Origin: Tetradesmus obliquus
Lineage: Eukaryota; Chlorophyta; Chlorophyceae; Sphaeropleales; Scenedesmaceae
NCBI GenBank assembly: GCA_030272155.1
Contig: CP126206.1
Span: 1,984,001 to 2,048,000, forward strand
DNA: 64,000 nt
Reading direction: 5' to 3'
Below the pieces are notes generated by a model that was given only the letters and a program-made list of their open reading frames with translations, ran no database searches and had not been told where the DNA came from. The position numbers were made by a program, and so were the translations under genes. Positions 22,680-32,972 of this stretch are shown piece by piece. Every line of letters begins with the position of its first letter. The stretch's first letter is position 1.

Positions 22680-23930
22680 TTCAGCCCGCTTGAGAAGCAG
22701 ATAGGGCGTGAAAAGGTCTCAGAGATGCTGCAAGCCGGCATTGCAGAGAAAGCAGACACACTGAATGCCCGCTACGCTAGTGCAGTCACCATGCCTGCTA
22801 AGCGCGCCCCTGACGGCAGCTGGTCAGACAAGCGGTTCTGTTGTGATTTGCGGGGCATTAACCTCAACAGCGTGGTCGACAAGTACAAAATGCCTCTGCC
22901 TGACGATCTGTTCAAACGCATGCAGGGTGCAACATGGCGCTCCAAGATCGACTGCCGCAGCGGCTTCTTCAACATACCGCTGACGGAAGAGAGCAAGCAG
23001 CAGTGCGCCTTCTGGTGGGAAGGTACGCTGTACCGCTTCACGCGCTTGCCTTTTGGCCATGTGAACGCCACAGCCATTTTTCAGAGGATCATGGAGTATG
23101 AGCTGCAGAAAGCTGGCCTGAGCCACTGCGCAGTTGTCTTTGTGGATGACGTGTGCATCTACAGCCGCAACTTTGATGAGCACTTGCAGTGCCTGCGCAT
23201 CCTGCTGCAGCGCTTCAAGGCAGTCGGCCTCAGAGCACACCCTAGCAAGAGCATCCTGTGCAGCGACTCAATCCCTTTCCTGGGCCATGTGGTGTCTGCA
23301 GACGGCATCCAGCCTGACCAGGCCAAGGTGGCTGCCATGCAGGCGCTGCCACGCCCAACCTCAGCAGACCAGGTGCGCAGCTACTTGGGTGTGTTGGGGT
23401 TCTACAGGTGCTATGTGCCTGCTTACAGCTGCATTGCTGCACCACTGAACGCGCTGCTGAAGAAGAACGTGCGATTTGAGTGGACACCAGCGTGCGAAAC
23501 AGCATACACAGAGCTCAAGTCAGCCTTAACCACGCCAGGTGTAGCGCTGCACCACCCTGACCCGGATCTGCCTTTTCACCTGTTTACAGACTGGTCAGTG
23601 ACAGGCATCGCTGCCGTGCTCAACCAGCGTGACGAAGATGGCAACTGGCGCATGATTGCGGCCGTGTCCCGCAGCCTCTCTCCGCAAGAAAAACGGTACG
23701 AAGCGTGGCGAGGCGAGGCACTGGCAGCTGTGTATGGCGTGAAAATGCTGCGCTCTTACCTGTGGGGGGTGCACTTCTACCTGCACACTGATCATCGTGC
23801 GCTGCTGTGGATCTTGACACAAAAAGAGCCCGTTGGACAAACTTCGCGCTGGGTGCTGGCCCTGCAGGACCATACGTTCTCGCTGGTGCACCGCCCTGGC
23901 GCCAAGAACCCCGCAGACGCGCCCAGCCGC
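22680..23930 (+). mobile_element. Reverse transcriptase and RNase H domains
   Basis: RT motifs are clear: CCDLRGINL, KIDCRSGFFNIPL, FTRLPFG and VVFVDDVCIYS (catalytic Asp pair at about 23144-23149), then FLGHVVSADGI and VRSYLGVLGFYRCYVP, typical of Ty3/gypsy. RNase H follows with LFTDWSVTGIAAVL, EALAAVYG and HTDHRALLW, ending near 23930. Confidence 0.92.
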
Positions 23931-24509
23931 TACCCGCAGGCCACCACTGTCGATCCCTCCGGTGCACGCATGGACAAGCTAGGTGAGGATCCTTGCCAGC
24001 TGCTTCCCCCAGTGCTGCAGCCTGACCTGACGCCTGATGCCACGGAATACACAGCTGACGTGCTTGCGCAGCTCAGGCCGCAGGCCTCCCCTCAGCCAAC
24101 AGCAGAGCGCAACCCTGTCACTGCAGCTATGCTGCAGTACGGCAGCCATGCGCCAGCCAACACCTCTCAGCTGCTTAACCAGCTGCATGATTTCAGCACA
24201 GCAGACAGCAGCTCCATCGATGCGTACGCACCCACACCTGCTGCGCTGCTTGCCGGCAACAATGGCTACATCACTGATGTTGCAGATAACCCGCCCGAGA
24301 GCAACCAGCCTGCAGCCGCGTGGCGCCAGCACCAGCTGGACAAGGCATCGCTGCAATGGGTGCGCACTGCCAAGCCCCAGCTCAGTGCCCACGGCCCGCC
24401 CCAACCCCTGGCTGGCGCAACCGCTGGTGAGCCTGACAGCTTTGGTGTCCGCCGCAGCACCCAGCTGCGCACGGCGCCTGTTGCCTCCACTTTCTTTCCC
24501 GCGGCGGCA

Positions 24510-25480
24510 GCCGGCGTAGTCCTGCTTGAGCCGTTCGGGGGGTTGTGTGCTGGGCTCGAAATGGCCTTACGCAATGGAACGGCAGTCAAGCAGTACTACT
24601 ACCTAGACACCAACTCAACCAGCAGGCGCATCGCTGCTCACCGCATACAGCAACTCATGGCACTGTACCCGCGCCTGCTGACTGCAGGTGCTGTGCAGAA
24701 CGCCTTTGCGCTTCCACAAGACATAAGGCAGCTCACCACGCGTGACCTGATAGCGGCCGGCGCCAGTGCACCCAAGCACCCTTGGCTGGTGGTCGCGGGG
24801 TGGCCATGCCAGGACCTCTCGCTAGCAGGCGCCGGCGCAGGGCTGCAAGGTGAGCGCTCCAGTCTCCTGCAAGACCTCGTGCGCGTGATAGGCGCACTGC
24901 AGCAGCTCCAGCCAGAGATGCCACCTGGCTACATCATTGAGAATGTGGCTATGCAGTTTCACAGCAACCCAGCAATAGCGCAGCAGGACTATGCGCGCAT
25001 TTGCAGCATGATCGGCCAACCCACTGTGCTTGATGCAGCGCAGTTTGGCAGCCTGGCACACCGAGTGCGCAACTTCTGGTCTAACTTGTGCACGCCCACG
25101 CAACTGTGTGCTGCAGCAACACAAGTTGAGAGGCCCGCAAACCGCACTGTGAGCATCGCATTGGGCCCAGGGCGCTTTCCACAGCAGGTCAAGTCCGCCG
25201 ACAGGCCACCAAGATACTGCTGCAACAAGCCAGGAGAGCCAATGACAGCCTGGCCTACATTCATGGCGCATCCAAGCTCCTACGCCTTCAGGCCGGGACA
25301 GCCTGGCAGTGTTACCACCAGCACCGGTGAGCACGATCAGCCCACGGCAGCTGAGCGAGAGTTTGCGCTGGGATATGCAAACGGCAGCACAGCTGCACCA
25401 GGCGTAACTGAACAGCAGCGCCGCACTGCACTGGGCGAGTGCATGGACAGCCATTGCATGCAGTGCATGTTTGCCATCAC
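24510..25480 (+). mobile_element. DNA cytosine-5 methyltransferase domain inside the retroelement
   Basis: Motif I-like VVLLEPFGGLCAGLEMAL, motif IV WPCQDLS (catalytic Cys codon within 24801-24821), GLQGERSSLL, motif VI YIIENVA (24930-24950) and motif VIII-like AHRVRNFWSN occur in the order of C5 methyltransferases. A motif X-like ALGECMDS follows. The ERSS and ENV surroundings and HR-R-FW resemble the de novo DRM/DNMT3 branch more than the maintenance type. It sits between RNase H and integrase in the same reading frame as RT. Its likely role is methylating element or target DNA; activity is not shown. Confidence 0.85.
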
Positions 25481-25839
25481 ACGCGCGTGGTGGAGAGCAG
25501 AAAGTCCCCAACAGTGCAGCAGTGCATGCATGCTACAGCATGACGAGACACCAGCCACCAGCTGCGTAGATGCACACAGATATGTTGTTGCTTGCGCTTT
25601 AGCAACCGCTGCAGCTGCGCAGGAGGTGATGCAGAAGACTGATGCCAATCACACTGACATCTGGCATGATGCCGTTGCACTGCATCTGCTGCAGCAGGGC
25701 GCTGTCCCCAACGATGTCACAGCTGCTGAGAAAAGCCGTGTCAACAAGCGGCTGCAATACTACACTTGGCGTGATGGCAAGGTGCTGCGCCTAATGCCTG
25801 ACAACAGCACACGCGTGGTGCCTCCACCATCAGAGCGCC

Positions 25840-26920
25840 TGCAGCTAGTCAAGGACTGCCACGACCGCACAGGGCACTTTGGCATCCGCCGCACCACAGC
25901 GCTACTGCTACACACTTGGTGGTGGCATGGCATCCAGGCGGACGCAGCATCTGTGGTGAGTGCGTGCAAGGAATGCAGCCGCGTGCGTGCCACTTTCAAT
26001 GCCAAGCCAGCTGAGCTGCAGCCCTTGCCAATCAAAGGTCTGATGTACCGCTGGGGGGTGGACCTAGCAGGGCCATTCCCAGAGACTGCTAGGGGCCACA
26101 AGTACCTGTTCATTGCAGTTGAGCATTTCAGCAAGCACATCATTGCTGTGCCAATCGCAGACAAGACTCCTGAATGCACAGCATATGCGTTCCTGCACCA
26201 TGTCCTAGGCAAGTACGGGGCAATGGCGGAGTGCTGTCATGACAGGGGCGGCGAATGGGCAGGAGCATTTGAGCAGCTACTGCTTGATGCAAAAATAGAC
26301 AGCAGGTCAACATCAGCAAACCATCCTGCAGCCAACGGCGCAGCAGAGAAAAGCGTTCACATTGTCAAAACTGCTCTCAAGAAAGTGTGCTTGCAGCGCC
26401 AAAACACCCGTGACTGAGACATGGAGGTGCCATGGCTGCTGCTTGGCTACAACTGCAGCCCGCAGCGCAGCACTGGCTACAGCCCCTATGAGCTGCTCTA
26501 CGCACACACACCTGTAGTGCCACCTGCAACTGCTGAAGCAATGCAGGAGCCCATCAACTTGGACTCACCCGATGCGGCAACTGCCTCGCTGCTGCACCGC
26601 AGGGAACTGGCCAAGCGCATCTGCCCTGAAGCCATGAACAACCTGGCCATTGCGCAGCACAGAGACACGCTGCGCTACGCGCACATCCGCTCAGGGACCT
26701 ATGAGCCCAAGCACGCCAAGTTTGAGGTGGGCGACTTTGTGTACACAGCGTACGCAAACACGCACAGTGCGTTGCAGCCTCGTGCCAAGCCTGCCATACT
26801 CAGAGTAACCGAAGTCAGGCCATCAGGGCGCCTCATCCTGCAGGGCCGATGCGGCCGCACAACTGACAGGCACATGTCACAGTGCGCACCCTGCCACCTG
26901 CCTGGCATCGACGCAACCAT
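25840..26920 (+). mobile_element. Integrase region of the retroelement
   Basis: The zinc-binding HHCC module (DRTGHFGIRR, ACKECSRV) is followed by the DDE core (RWGVDLAGPFPE, HDRGGEWAG, NHPAANGAAEKS). The C-terminal part, near EVGDFVYTA and RPSGRLILQG, resembles the GPY/F-type domain of gypsy integrases. Confidence 0.8.
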
Positions 26921-26951
26921 AGACCCCACACTGGCAGACAAACCTGCTGAG

Positions 26952-27410
26952 ATAGTGTGCGAATCCTGCAACTCCCCCACATCAACTCAAGAAGATGCAA
27001 TCCTGCTCTGCGACTACTGCGATGCAGGCTGGCACATGAAGTGTCTTGATCCCAAGCTGACGGCAGTGCCGGATGGCGACTGGCTTTGCCCAAGGTGCGT
27101 GTCAGACGGCATTACAGCTGCACAGCTTCAGTCCGCTGCAGTACAGCGCAAAACGCAGCAGGCACTTGATGCAGCACCCAACCTGTTCCCTGACAAAGCA
27201 ATGAGGCAACGTGATTCAACGGCGGGTCAGTGGCATGGCCGCCTCATCAAGCAGAGCTTCAGGGATCGCAGCACAAACAGACCGCGTCCTTTCTGGGGCA
27301 GGCTGCACTACATGGGCGAACAGCGCCGCCCACGCTACTACGACGTGTATTTTGAGGATGGCGACATTTATCAATACACAGTTGCTGAGGCTAAGAAGCA
27401 CCTGCAACCG
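26952..27410 (+). mobile_element. PHD finger and Tudor-like segment after integrase
   Basis: A C4HC3 pattern reads VCESCNS, LLCDYCDAGWHMKC and DWLCPRC (about 26958-27098), the classic PHD finger with its Trp. About 45 codons later, FWGRLHYMG to YDVYFEDGDIYQYT (27290-27380) resembles a Tudor or other royal-family barrel strand pattern. Both folds commonly read histone tails, so they may guide integration to marked chromatin. Confidence 0.75.
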
Positions 27411-27699
27411 CCCAATGCTGTACTGCCTGCAGGCATCACGCTGCCCAACGACGCAGCGTTTGCCAGGCAAAGCACCTCAACATGAGCCACCTACAACACT
27501 GCCAGGCTACCACCACCAGCAGCAGCGGGGTGCCTGCGCCTGGCAGTGCAGCAACAGCTGCAGCGAGCAGCAATAGCAGTCTAGCAATCAGAACTTCAGC
27601 AGATGTGAGTCAGCAGTGCTACCCCACAGCAAATGCTCACAAGCAGCACATGCCCAAAGCACAAACAAACAAAAAAAGAAACTCCGCAAAGCTAAACTA

Positions 27700-29010
27700 T
27701 CCTTATGGCTGCCACTGCCTGTCTGCTACTGCTCTGTGTGCCAGCAGGTATGGCAGACACCGAGGAACAAACCGCCTCAGAGCGCATCAACCTGTCATGT
27801 AGTGAAGACAGCAGTGTAAAAAGGCGACTGCAGCACAGGATGCTGGCAGAGCAGGACACAGCGCAGAGCCATCAGGATGATGCAGAAGAGGATGCTCAGC
27901 AGTTCCAGGGACAGCCTGAGGAGCCTGCGCCAGCACCTGCGCAGCAGCACCACCAGCTCGTGACGGTTGGCAGCGGCTCCTCAGCAGTAAAGCTGTACCC
28001 TGCAGGTACCGGCTTCCCAGCCTGCGCAAAGGCTGATGACTTCATGAGCCAGCCCTTCCTTGAGCACCCGGCAGGGCAGCAGTATGTGCAGGCAACGGTG
28101 CAGCTGACGTGGGGAGCAGCAAGCTTTCCTTTCGATCAAGTACGCGCCACAGCCAAGAGCATGCTGCAGTATGCGGAGGAGAACTTCTGCGTTGAGGGCA
28201 GTGACATCTGCCTGCTGCTGGCAAAGGCTAGGGCAGACTACAACTCAGGTGCAGAGGGGGCTTTGGCCAGCCACCTCCAAAGTTCTGTGTGCTGCATGGC
28301 ACCATCAACCACATCACCAGCATGACAGACTGCAAAGCCCTGGGCAAACTCACCCTGAGCTTTGGGGCAGGTGCCACTCCGGAGAACAGCGCGCAGCTGC
28401 GCCATGCGCTCTGGAAGCAGTCGATCTGCAACCCATACAGCTTCACCAAACAGGCAGAAACCCGCCAGCTGCAGCGAGACCGTGACCAGCAGGAGCAGCA
28501 GCAGCAGCAGTCAGCTGCAGGAGTTGCAGCTGCAGCAGCAGTACCAGCACCAGCAGTGGTGCACCCAATCACCCCTGGCAAGCGCAGTGGGGCTCTGCTG
28601 TCAAATGTGCCCAGCAAGCGGCTGCAGCCGGCAGAGGCTGCAGTACCTTCAGCAGCAGCAGCAGTGACACCACTGGGCTGTGCACAGCAGCAGTTGCTGC
28701 TGCCAGCAAGCGGCTTCGCTATGACAGCCGGCGCGCCAGTGTCAGTGCCTGTGCCAGCTGCAGAAGACCACCGCTCCATCCGCCTCATGCTGCAGCACAG
28801 CAGCCAGGAGTACCTGGTGCACCGCAGGGATGTGGATGACAAGTGGGGCAAGATCTCAGACATGAGCATGCAGGTGGGAGCTCTCCAAGCAGTGAATGAT
28901 GGGCTGAGAGAGCAGCTGCAGCAGAGTGCTGAAAGGGAGCAGCAGCTCAAGGATCAGCTTGTGAAGTGCCACAAGCAGCTGCGGCACTGCAAGTGCAATG
29001 CGCGTTAGCT
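27700..29010 (+). mobile_element. Extra coding region downstream of integrase
   Basis: Coding-like sequence of Gln-, Ala- and Pro-rich character ends in a heptad-rich, probably coiled-coil tail (LREQLQQSAEREQQLKDQL near 28900-28970). I see no homolog. The position is that of an additional retroelement gene. The last 0.43 kb (29010-29437) is non-coding. Confidence 0.5.
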
Positions 29011-29437
29011 CGCAGTGGCTGCTGGTGACGCAGTTGCGTGAGTGCACTGTGGTGTGGTGCGATTAAGCATCTCGACAGTTCTGGCAATGTTGATTTTGCG
29101 AAGGTTGCATAGTGTGTTCAGGTTCATATTTGTGACTTCACAGCCGTGAGGTTGCAGGATTATGTTTCAGTCATCTGGAGTGTGTAGTGTGATGTTACTG
29201 GCAGGTTGTGAACAAACACACCTCCGCCAGCTTTTGTGTGTTGTTCAGGGGGGTTGTTTGGTGCCAGTAACCAGGGCTCTCTCAAGGCACTTTGTGCCAA
29301 CAGTTGGAAGTCAGTCAACGGCAGTGGTGTAACTGTAACAGCAGTGTTGCCAGTGTCAGCTATGCCTGGAAGCACTGTTCAGAGTGGGTTACAGTCAGGC
29401 TTGGCGCCTATCTGCCAAGCGCTAGTATGTTACGTCA

Positions 29438-30440
29438 GCCTTTGGTCAGTTTGTGGCTTCGTGCGGCAGTGAGCATGTGGAATAGGGTTGTGGATATGGA
29501 TGCGTCCTCCCTTTTGGTCTGTGCTATGCGTGACAACTTACGGCTGTCCACTGTTTCCAGCAGCGGCGCAGTGTGGTGCACACAGTTGCGACGTGTACTT
29601 GAATATGTGCATGCCCACTCACAGCAGCTGGGAGATGCCGTGCAAAGGCTGCAAAACTTCCAGTCTCTGGATCTGAAAACCATAGCGCGTGCTTTTGATG
29701 GCGTCTTGTATCAGCAGTGGCAGGGATGCCCTGTCAACCCGCGTGATGCTGCTAGTGGTCATGGTGTCTACAGTACTTATGAGCGGTGGTTTGCGGCATG
29801 CTCTTCTGCTGACATGCTGTCTGTGAGCCCAGCTTTATGGTGCCCAGATTATGTCTCTCAAACTGCTGGGATCAACAGAGAGCATCTGGGGTCCTTGACC
29901 CGTTTCCGTTTGGGTGCTCATGATTTACGTGTCTGCAGTGGCAGGTGGCAGCGACCACCTGTGCCGCGAAGTGACAGGGTGTGCCTACGCCCTGGCTGCC
30001 AGTCTGAGGTTGTTGAGGATGAGTTTCATATGGTCTTTGAGTGCCCTTTCTATGCACCAGTCCGCGAGCGATTTGCTATGTTGTTCGAACCCTTCGGGGA
30101 CTCGTCACAAACATGGGCTACTATTGCTGGTTGCCACCCAGCAGGCGATGACATGATCACTTTTATGAAGCAGGCACCTGCTATGGTGGCCGCTTTTGTG
30201 CACTGCTGCTATCTGATGCGGTGTCACCCGGACACTGATCCTGAGGTCTTTCTGTCCTCTCAGGCTATTGCTCAAGCTATTGATGATGCTGATGAGTTTT
30301 TTTCTGCGTTTTCGTCTGACGGTTTGGACGATGATGAGTTGTTCTTCGATGTTTCCTCCCCCTTTGAGCCTCTCGTTGGCTCCTGACTGGGGTTCCCACT
30401 CCTCGTTGAGTGGAGCATGTAATGTAATGTAATGTAATGC
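29438..30440 (+). mobile_element. LINE right part with 3' tail
   Basis: The frame resumes with QPLVSLWLRAAVSMWNRVV, matching the break in the left part, and continues to a stop at 30386. Near its end it holds a Cys/His cluster (CLRPGCQ, FHMVFECPFY), as in the C-terminal zinc knuckle region of many LINEs. A short (GTAAT)n tail at about 30417-30438 marks the 3' end. Together the two parts give about 1.84 kb. Confidence 0.85.
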
Positions 30441-30665
30441 AAAGCAGCTCCCTGGCCAGCTGGACCCCTGCAGGCATTTCTGTACCATGAGGTTCTAAAG
30501 CTATAGAGCTCAGCAGCAGCAGCAGCACCAGCAGCAACAGCAGCGTCAGCAGCAGCAGCAGCAGTAAGTAGCAGCAGCAACAATCATCCAGCAAGTTGCT
30601 CCGCTCTGCTTGCGCATGCTGGAACCCGGTTCGAACAGATTTCGCGTCTGATTTGTTCTACATAC
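30441..30665. other. Short intergenic stretch with CAG tract
   Basis: A (CAG)n-type tract with interruptions lies at about 30511-30582. On the minus strand it reads CTG and ends in CTGAG, so it could precede a further exon of the minus-strand gene to the right. No exon is clear. Confidence 0.4.
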
Positions 30666-31804
30666 CGTCAGGTGCAACATGCATCAAGGTCACGCCATTG
30701 AGCAACAGCAGGCGGCGATAACTCCAGCCGGTGCCCTGCAGCTGACTCTGTGCTGCTAGCACACACATTACATTGCTTTTTCTAGCACCAGCGGCAGGCT
30801 TTGGCAAGCATACGCCAAACTCATCTTTGACAGCAACTGCACCAGCCAAAACAGCTGTAGCATGACACACATCAGGTGATAGTCACGGCCAGCCAATTCT
30901 GGCCAATTAGAAGTACCATGGTACTTCCTGCAGAGGATGTGGTGCTGCTGAGGAGGCTTTGTCCCCTTTTGCTTTGTTTTGTGCGGAGCAGTCTGCTTGC
31001 AGGAACTTGCAGGACGGCAACGTCAACATTGTTGCTGGGCGATGGCGTAACTTATGAACTACATCGCATGCAGCTTACACCTGGCACATCCTCCCATAAA
31101 AAGTATGCAATGGCTGGATGGGTAACATGATGATGATGAACATTGAGCCTGGGCGAAGTTGCTGTTGGGGTGTGCGGCAGCCACTGAAGCAGCAATCAAG
31201 TGACTGGTGCAGGCTGCTTGCAGGAAACCTGCAGGAAGCATTGCCGCTAGGTTTCTGGCCAAGGGTACTGTTGGGGGATGCGGCAGCCTCTGAAGCAGCA
31301 GGGGATTGTGTGGTGCAGCAAACGTGCTGCAGCAGTGGAGTGTCTGGTGCAACAGTACTAGTAGAGTGTGTGGTGCAGCAGTGGCGTGTTCGGTGCAGCA
31401 AGCGTGCTGCCCGGCAGTGCAATGTCGGGCGAAGCAGCTGCTGTCGCAGCGGCGCGTCTGCGGCCCAGGACCTGTGGCGTCTTGTTTGTGCTGTGTGGCA
31501 TGCGCAACATGCCAGTCACTGGCACAGCCACGGCGGCGCAGCGACACGGTTTTAAAGCGTCAGGCACCCAACACTCAGCACACAGCGCCACCCCGGAACG
31601 AATAATAATGCGCCAAACAGGCCAAAGGTTGGTGTGTTTTTCAATCAAGTGCAATCTCTGTGGTTGAGCCGTGCCTGTGTAGGCTTCTGCAGGGGGCCCC
31701 AGGGCCCAGGGAAAGCCAGTGTTACCTTGGTGTGTTAGCTGGGAAGGTTTGCCGCCATACGCAATCGCAGCAGCAAGGCTTGCTGCAAGAACACAAGATT
31801 TCAT
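30666..31804 (-). CDS. Candidate secreted or membrane protein, 5' part, divergent from the MATE gene
   Basis: Exon 1 (31726-31804) starts MKSCVLAASLAAAIAYGG, a signal-peptide-like start, and ends at a GTAACA donor in phase 1. A second exon at 30666-30854, after GCTACAG and before GTATGT, keeps that phase and encodes 62 full codons, including VAVKDEFGVCLPKP and GTGWSYRRLLLLNG. The 3' end is not found and may have been lost or lie behind the CAG tract. I do not recognise a family. The 255-bp head-to-head spacing with the MATE gene favours a real promoter here. The interval 30855-31725 carries a GTGTGGTGCAGCA-type minisatellite at about 31305-31415. Confidence 0.38.
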
Positions 31805-32059
31805 TTACGGTCGTAAATCTGGCTTTTGCCGTGCGTTTCCTGAGCACTGCACTGCAACGCTTTCGAGTGCGATTATCGTCCAGCCGAACAAGTTGTACTA
31901 CCGCACTACTTACTTTTATTCGAAAGCAGAGCTCTTGACAATCAGGCCGCTACTGTCTTTGGTCTGCTGGCAGCACCCACACCAACCATACACAGTTCTT
32001 CACGATACCGGACAAGACTCCTGGTGCTGCTGTAAGCTCTGCTGCTGCCTTCGGGTGCC
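31805..32059. promoter_or_regulatory. Presumed bidirectional promoter
   Basis: This 255-bp gap separates the ATG at 31804 (minus) from the MATE ATG at 32060 (plus). I see no convincing TATA box. It is called a promoter only from the divergent layout. Confidence 0.35.
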
Positions 32060-32935
32060 ATGGCGTCCCCCGGAGGATTCAGCAGACTGGATACCTTCAC
32101 CTTAACGGTGCAGCAGCGGCCAAGCATTGACCTGGGCAGGCAGATGAGCAGGAGCAGCAGCATCCCAGAGGAGAATTTCACACACACTGGGATAACGCTG
32201 CCACTGGGTATCCCACCGCCCGAACCAGGGTGAGAACGCATATGGATAGATTTTCACGTGCTGCATGGAGCAGCAGCAGCAGCAGCACTTGCAGCAGCGG
32301 CAGCAGCAACAGCGGCAGCAGCAGCAGGAGAATCGCATGCGGCCATGCACGCACCAGACACGCCAGCTGTTGTGCGTATCCCATGTCGTAATGAATGTGT
32401 TGCAAGTAACAAGTGTGCTTTTGTGCCTGGCTAAAACCCTTCTTCAGTCGTGTATGTGTTCTGCCAGCACGGCTTGCAGCAGCTTTGCACTACGCCCAGT
32501 GCATATGCCAGTACATCTGCTGCTGCCATTGCATGCGCCAGCACACCTGCTACACGAAGAGCATGCGACAGCACATCTGCAGCAGTCTCAGCATCTGTGC
32601 GCTACACCCAGTGCATGCGCCGGCGCACCTGCAGCACTGCCAGTAGCTCTGCACCACCCCAACTGCATGCGCCAGCGCATCTGCTGCTACTCTGGACTTG
32701 AGCTGTGCACGCTCATCGTATCCCTTGTAAATGCAACATAACTAGCCCTGTAGCACTTGGCGGAGACATCAGCAGCGGCCAGGCACGTCTGTCCGCTCAC
32801 AGCTGTCTGCTTGCTGCTGCTGTCACGCCATGCCGCAGGTTCATCACAGCAGACGACAGCTTAGCAGCAGCAGCAGCAGCTGATGGGGACAGCTTGACGC
32901 AGCCGCTGCTGTCGCAGTCGCAGTCAGCCGGCGAC

Positions 32936-32972
<37 letters not shown>

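Larger units (their letters stand above)
17300..29437 (+). mobile_element. Ty3/gypsy-type retroelement with DNA methyltransferase and PHD finger
   Basis: A 12,138-bp insertion begins TGACAGGACC and ends GTTACGTCA, with GCCT repeated at 17296-17299 and 29438-29441. Parts in order are leader, gag-like region, protease, two hydrophobic segments, reverse transcriptase, RNase H, cytosine-5 DNA methyltransferase, integrase, PHD finger, Tudor-like segment and an extra coding region. The order of RT, RNase H and integrase places it with Ty3/gypsy. The long open coding region and intact target repeat suggest a young copy. It looks nearly whole, with about two breaks. No long terminal repeats were visible to me between the 1.0-kb left end and the 0.4-kb right end. 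Confidence 0.85.

Noticed and set aside
17300-29437. Polinton or DIRS-type element
   Set aside because: There is no protein-primed polymerase, packaging ATPase or tyrosine recombinase. RT, RNase H and a DDE integrase in gypsy order are present.
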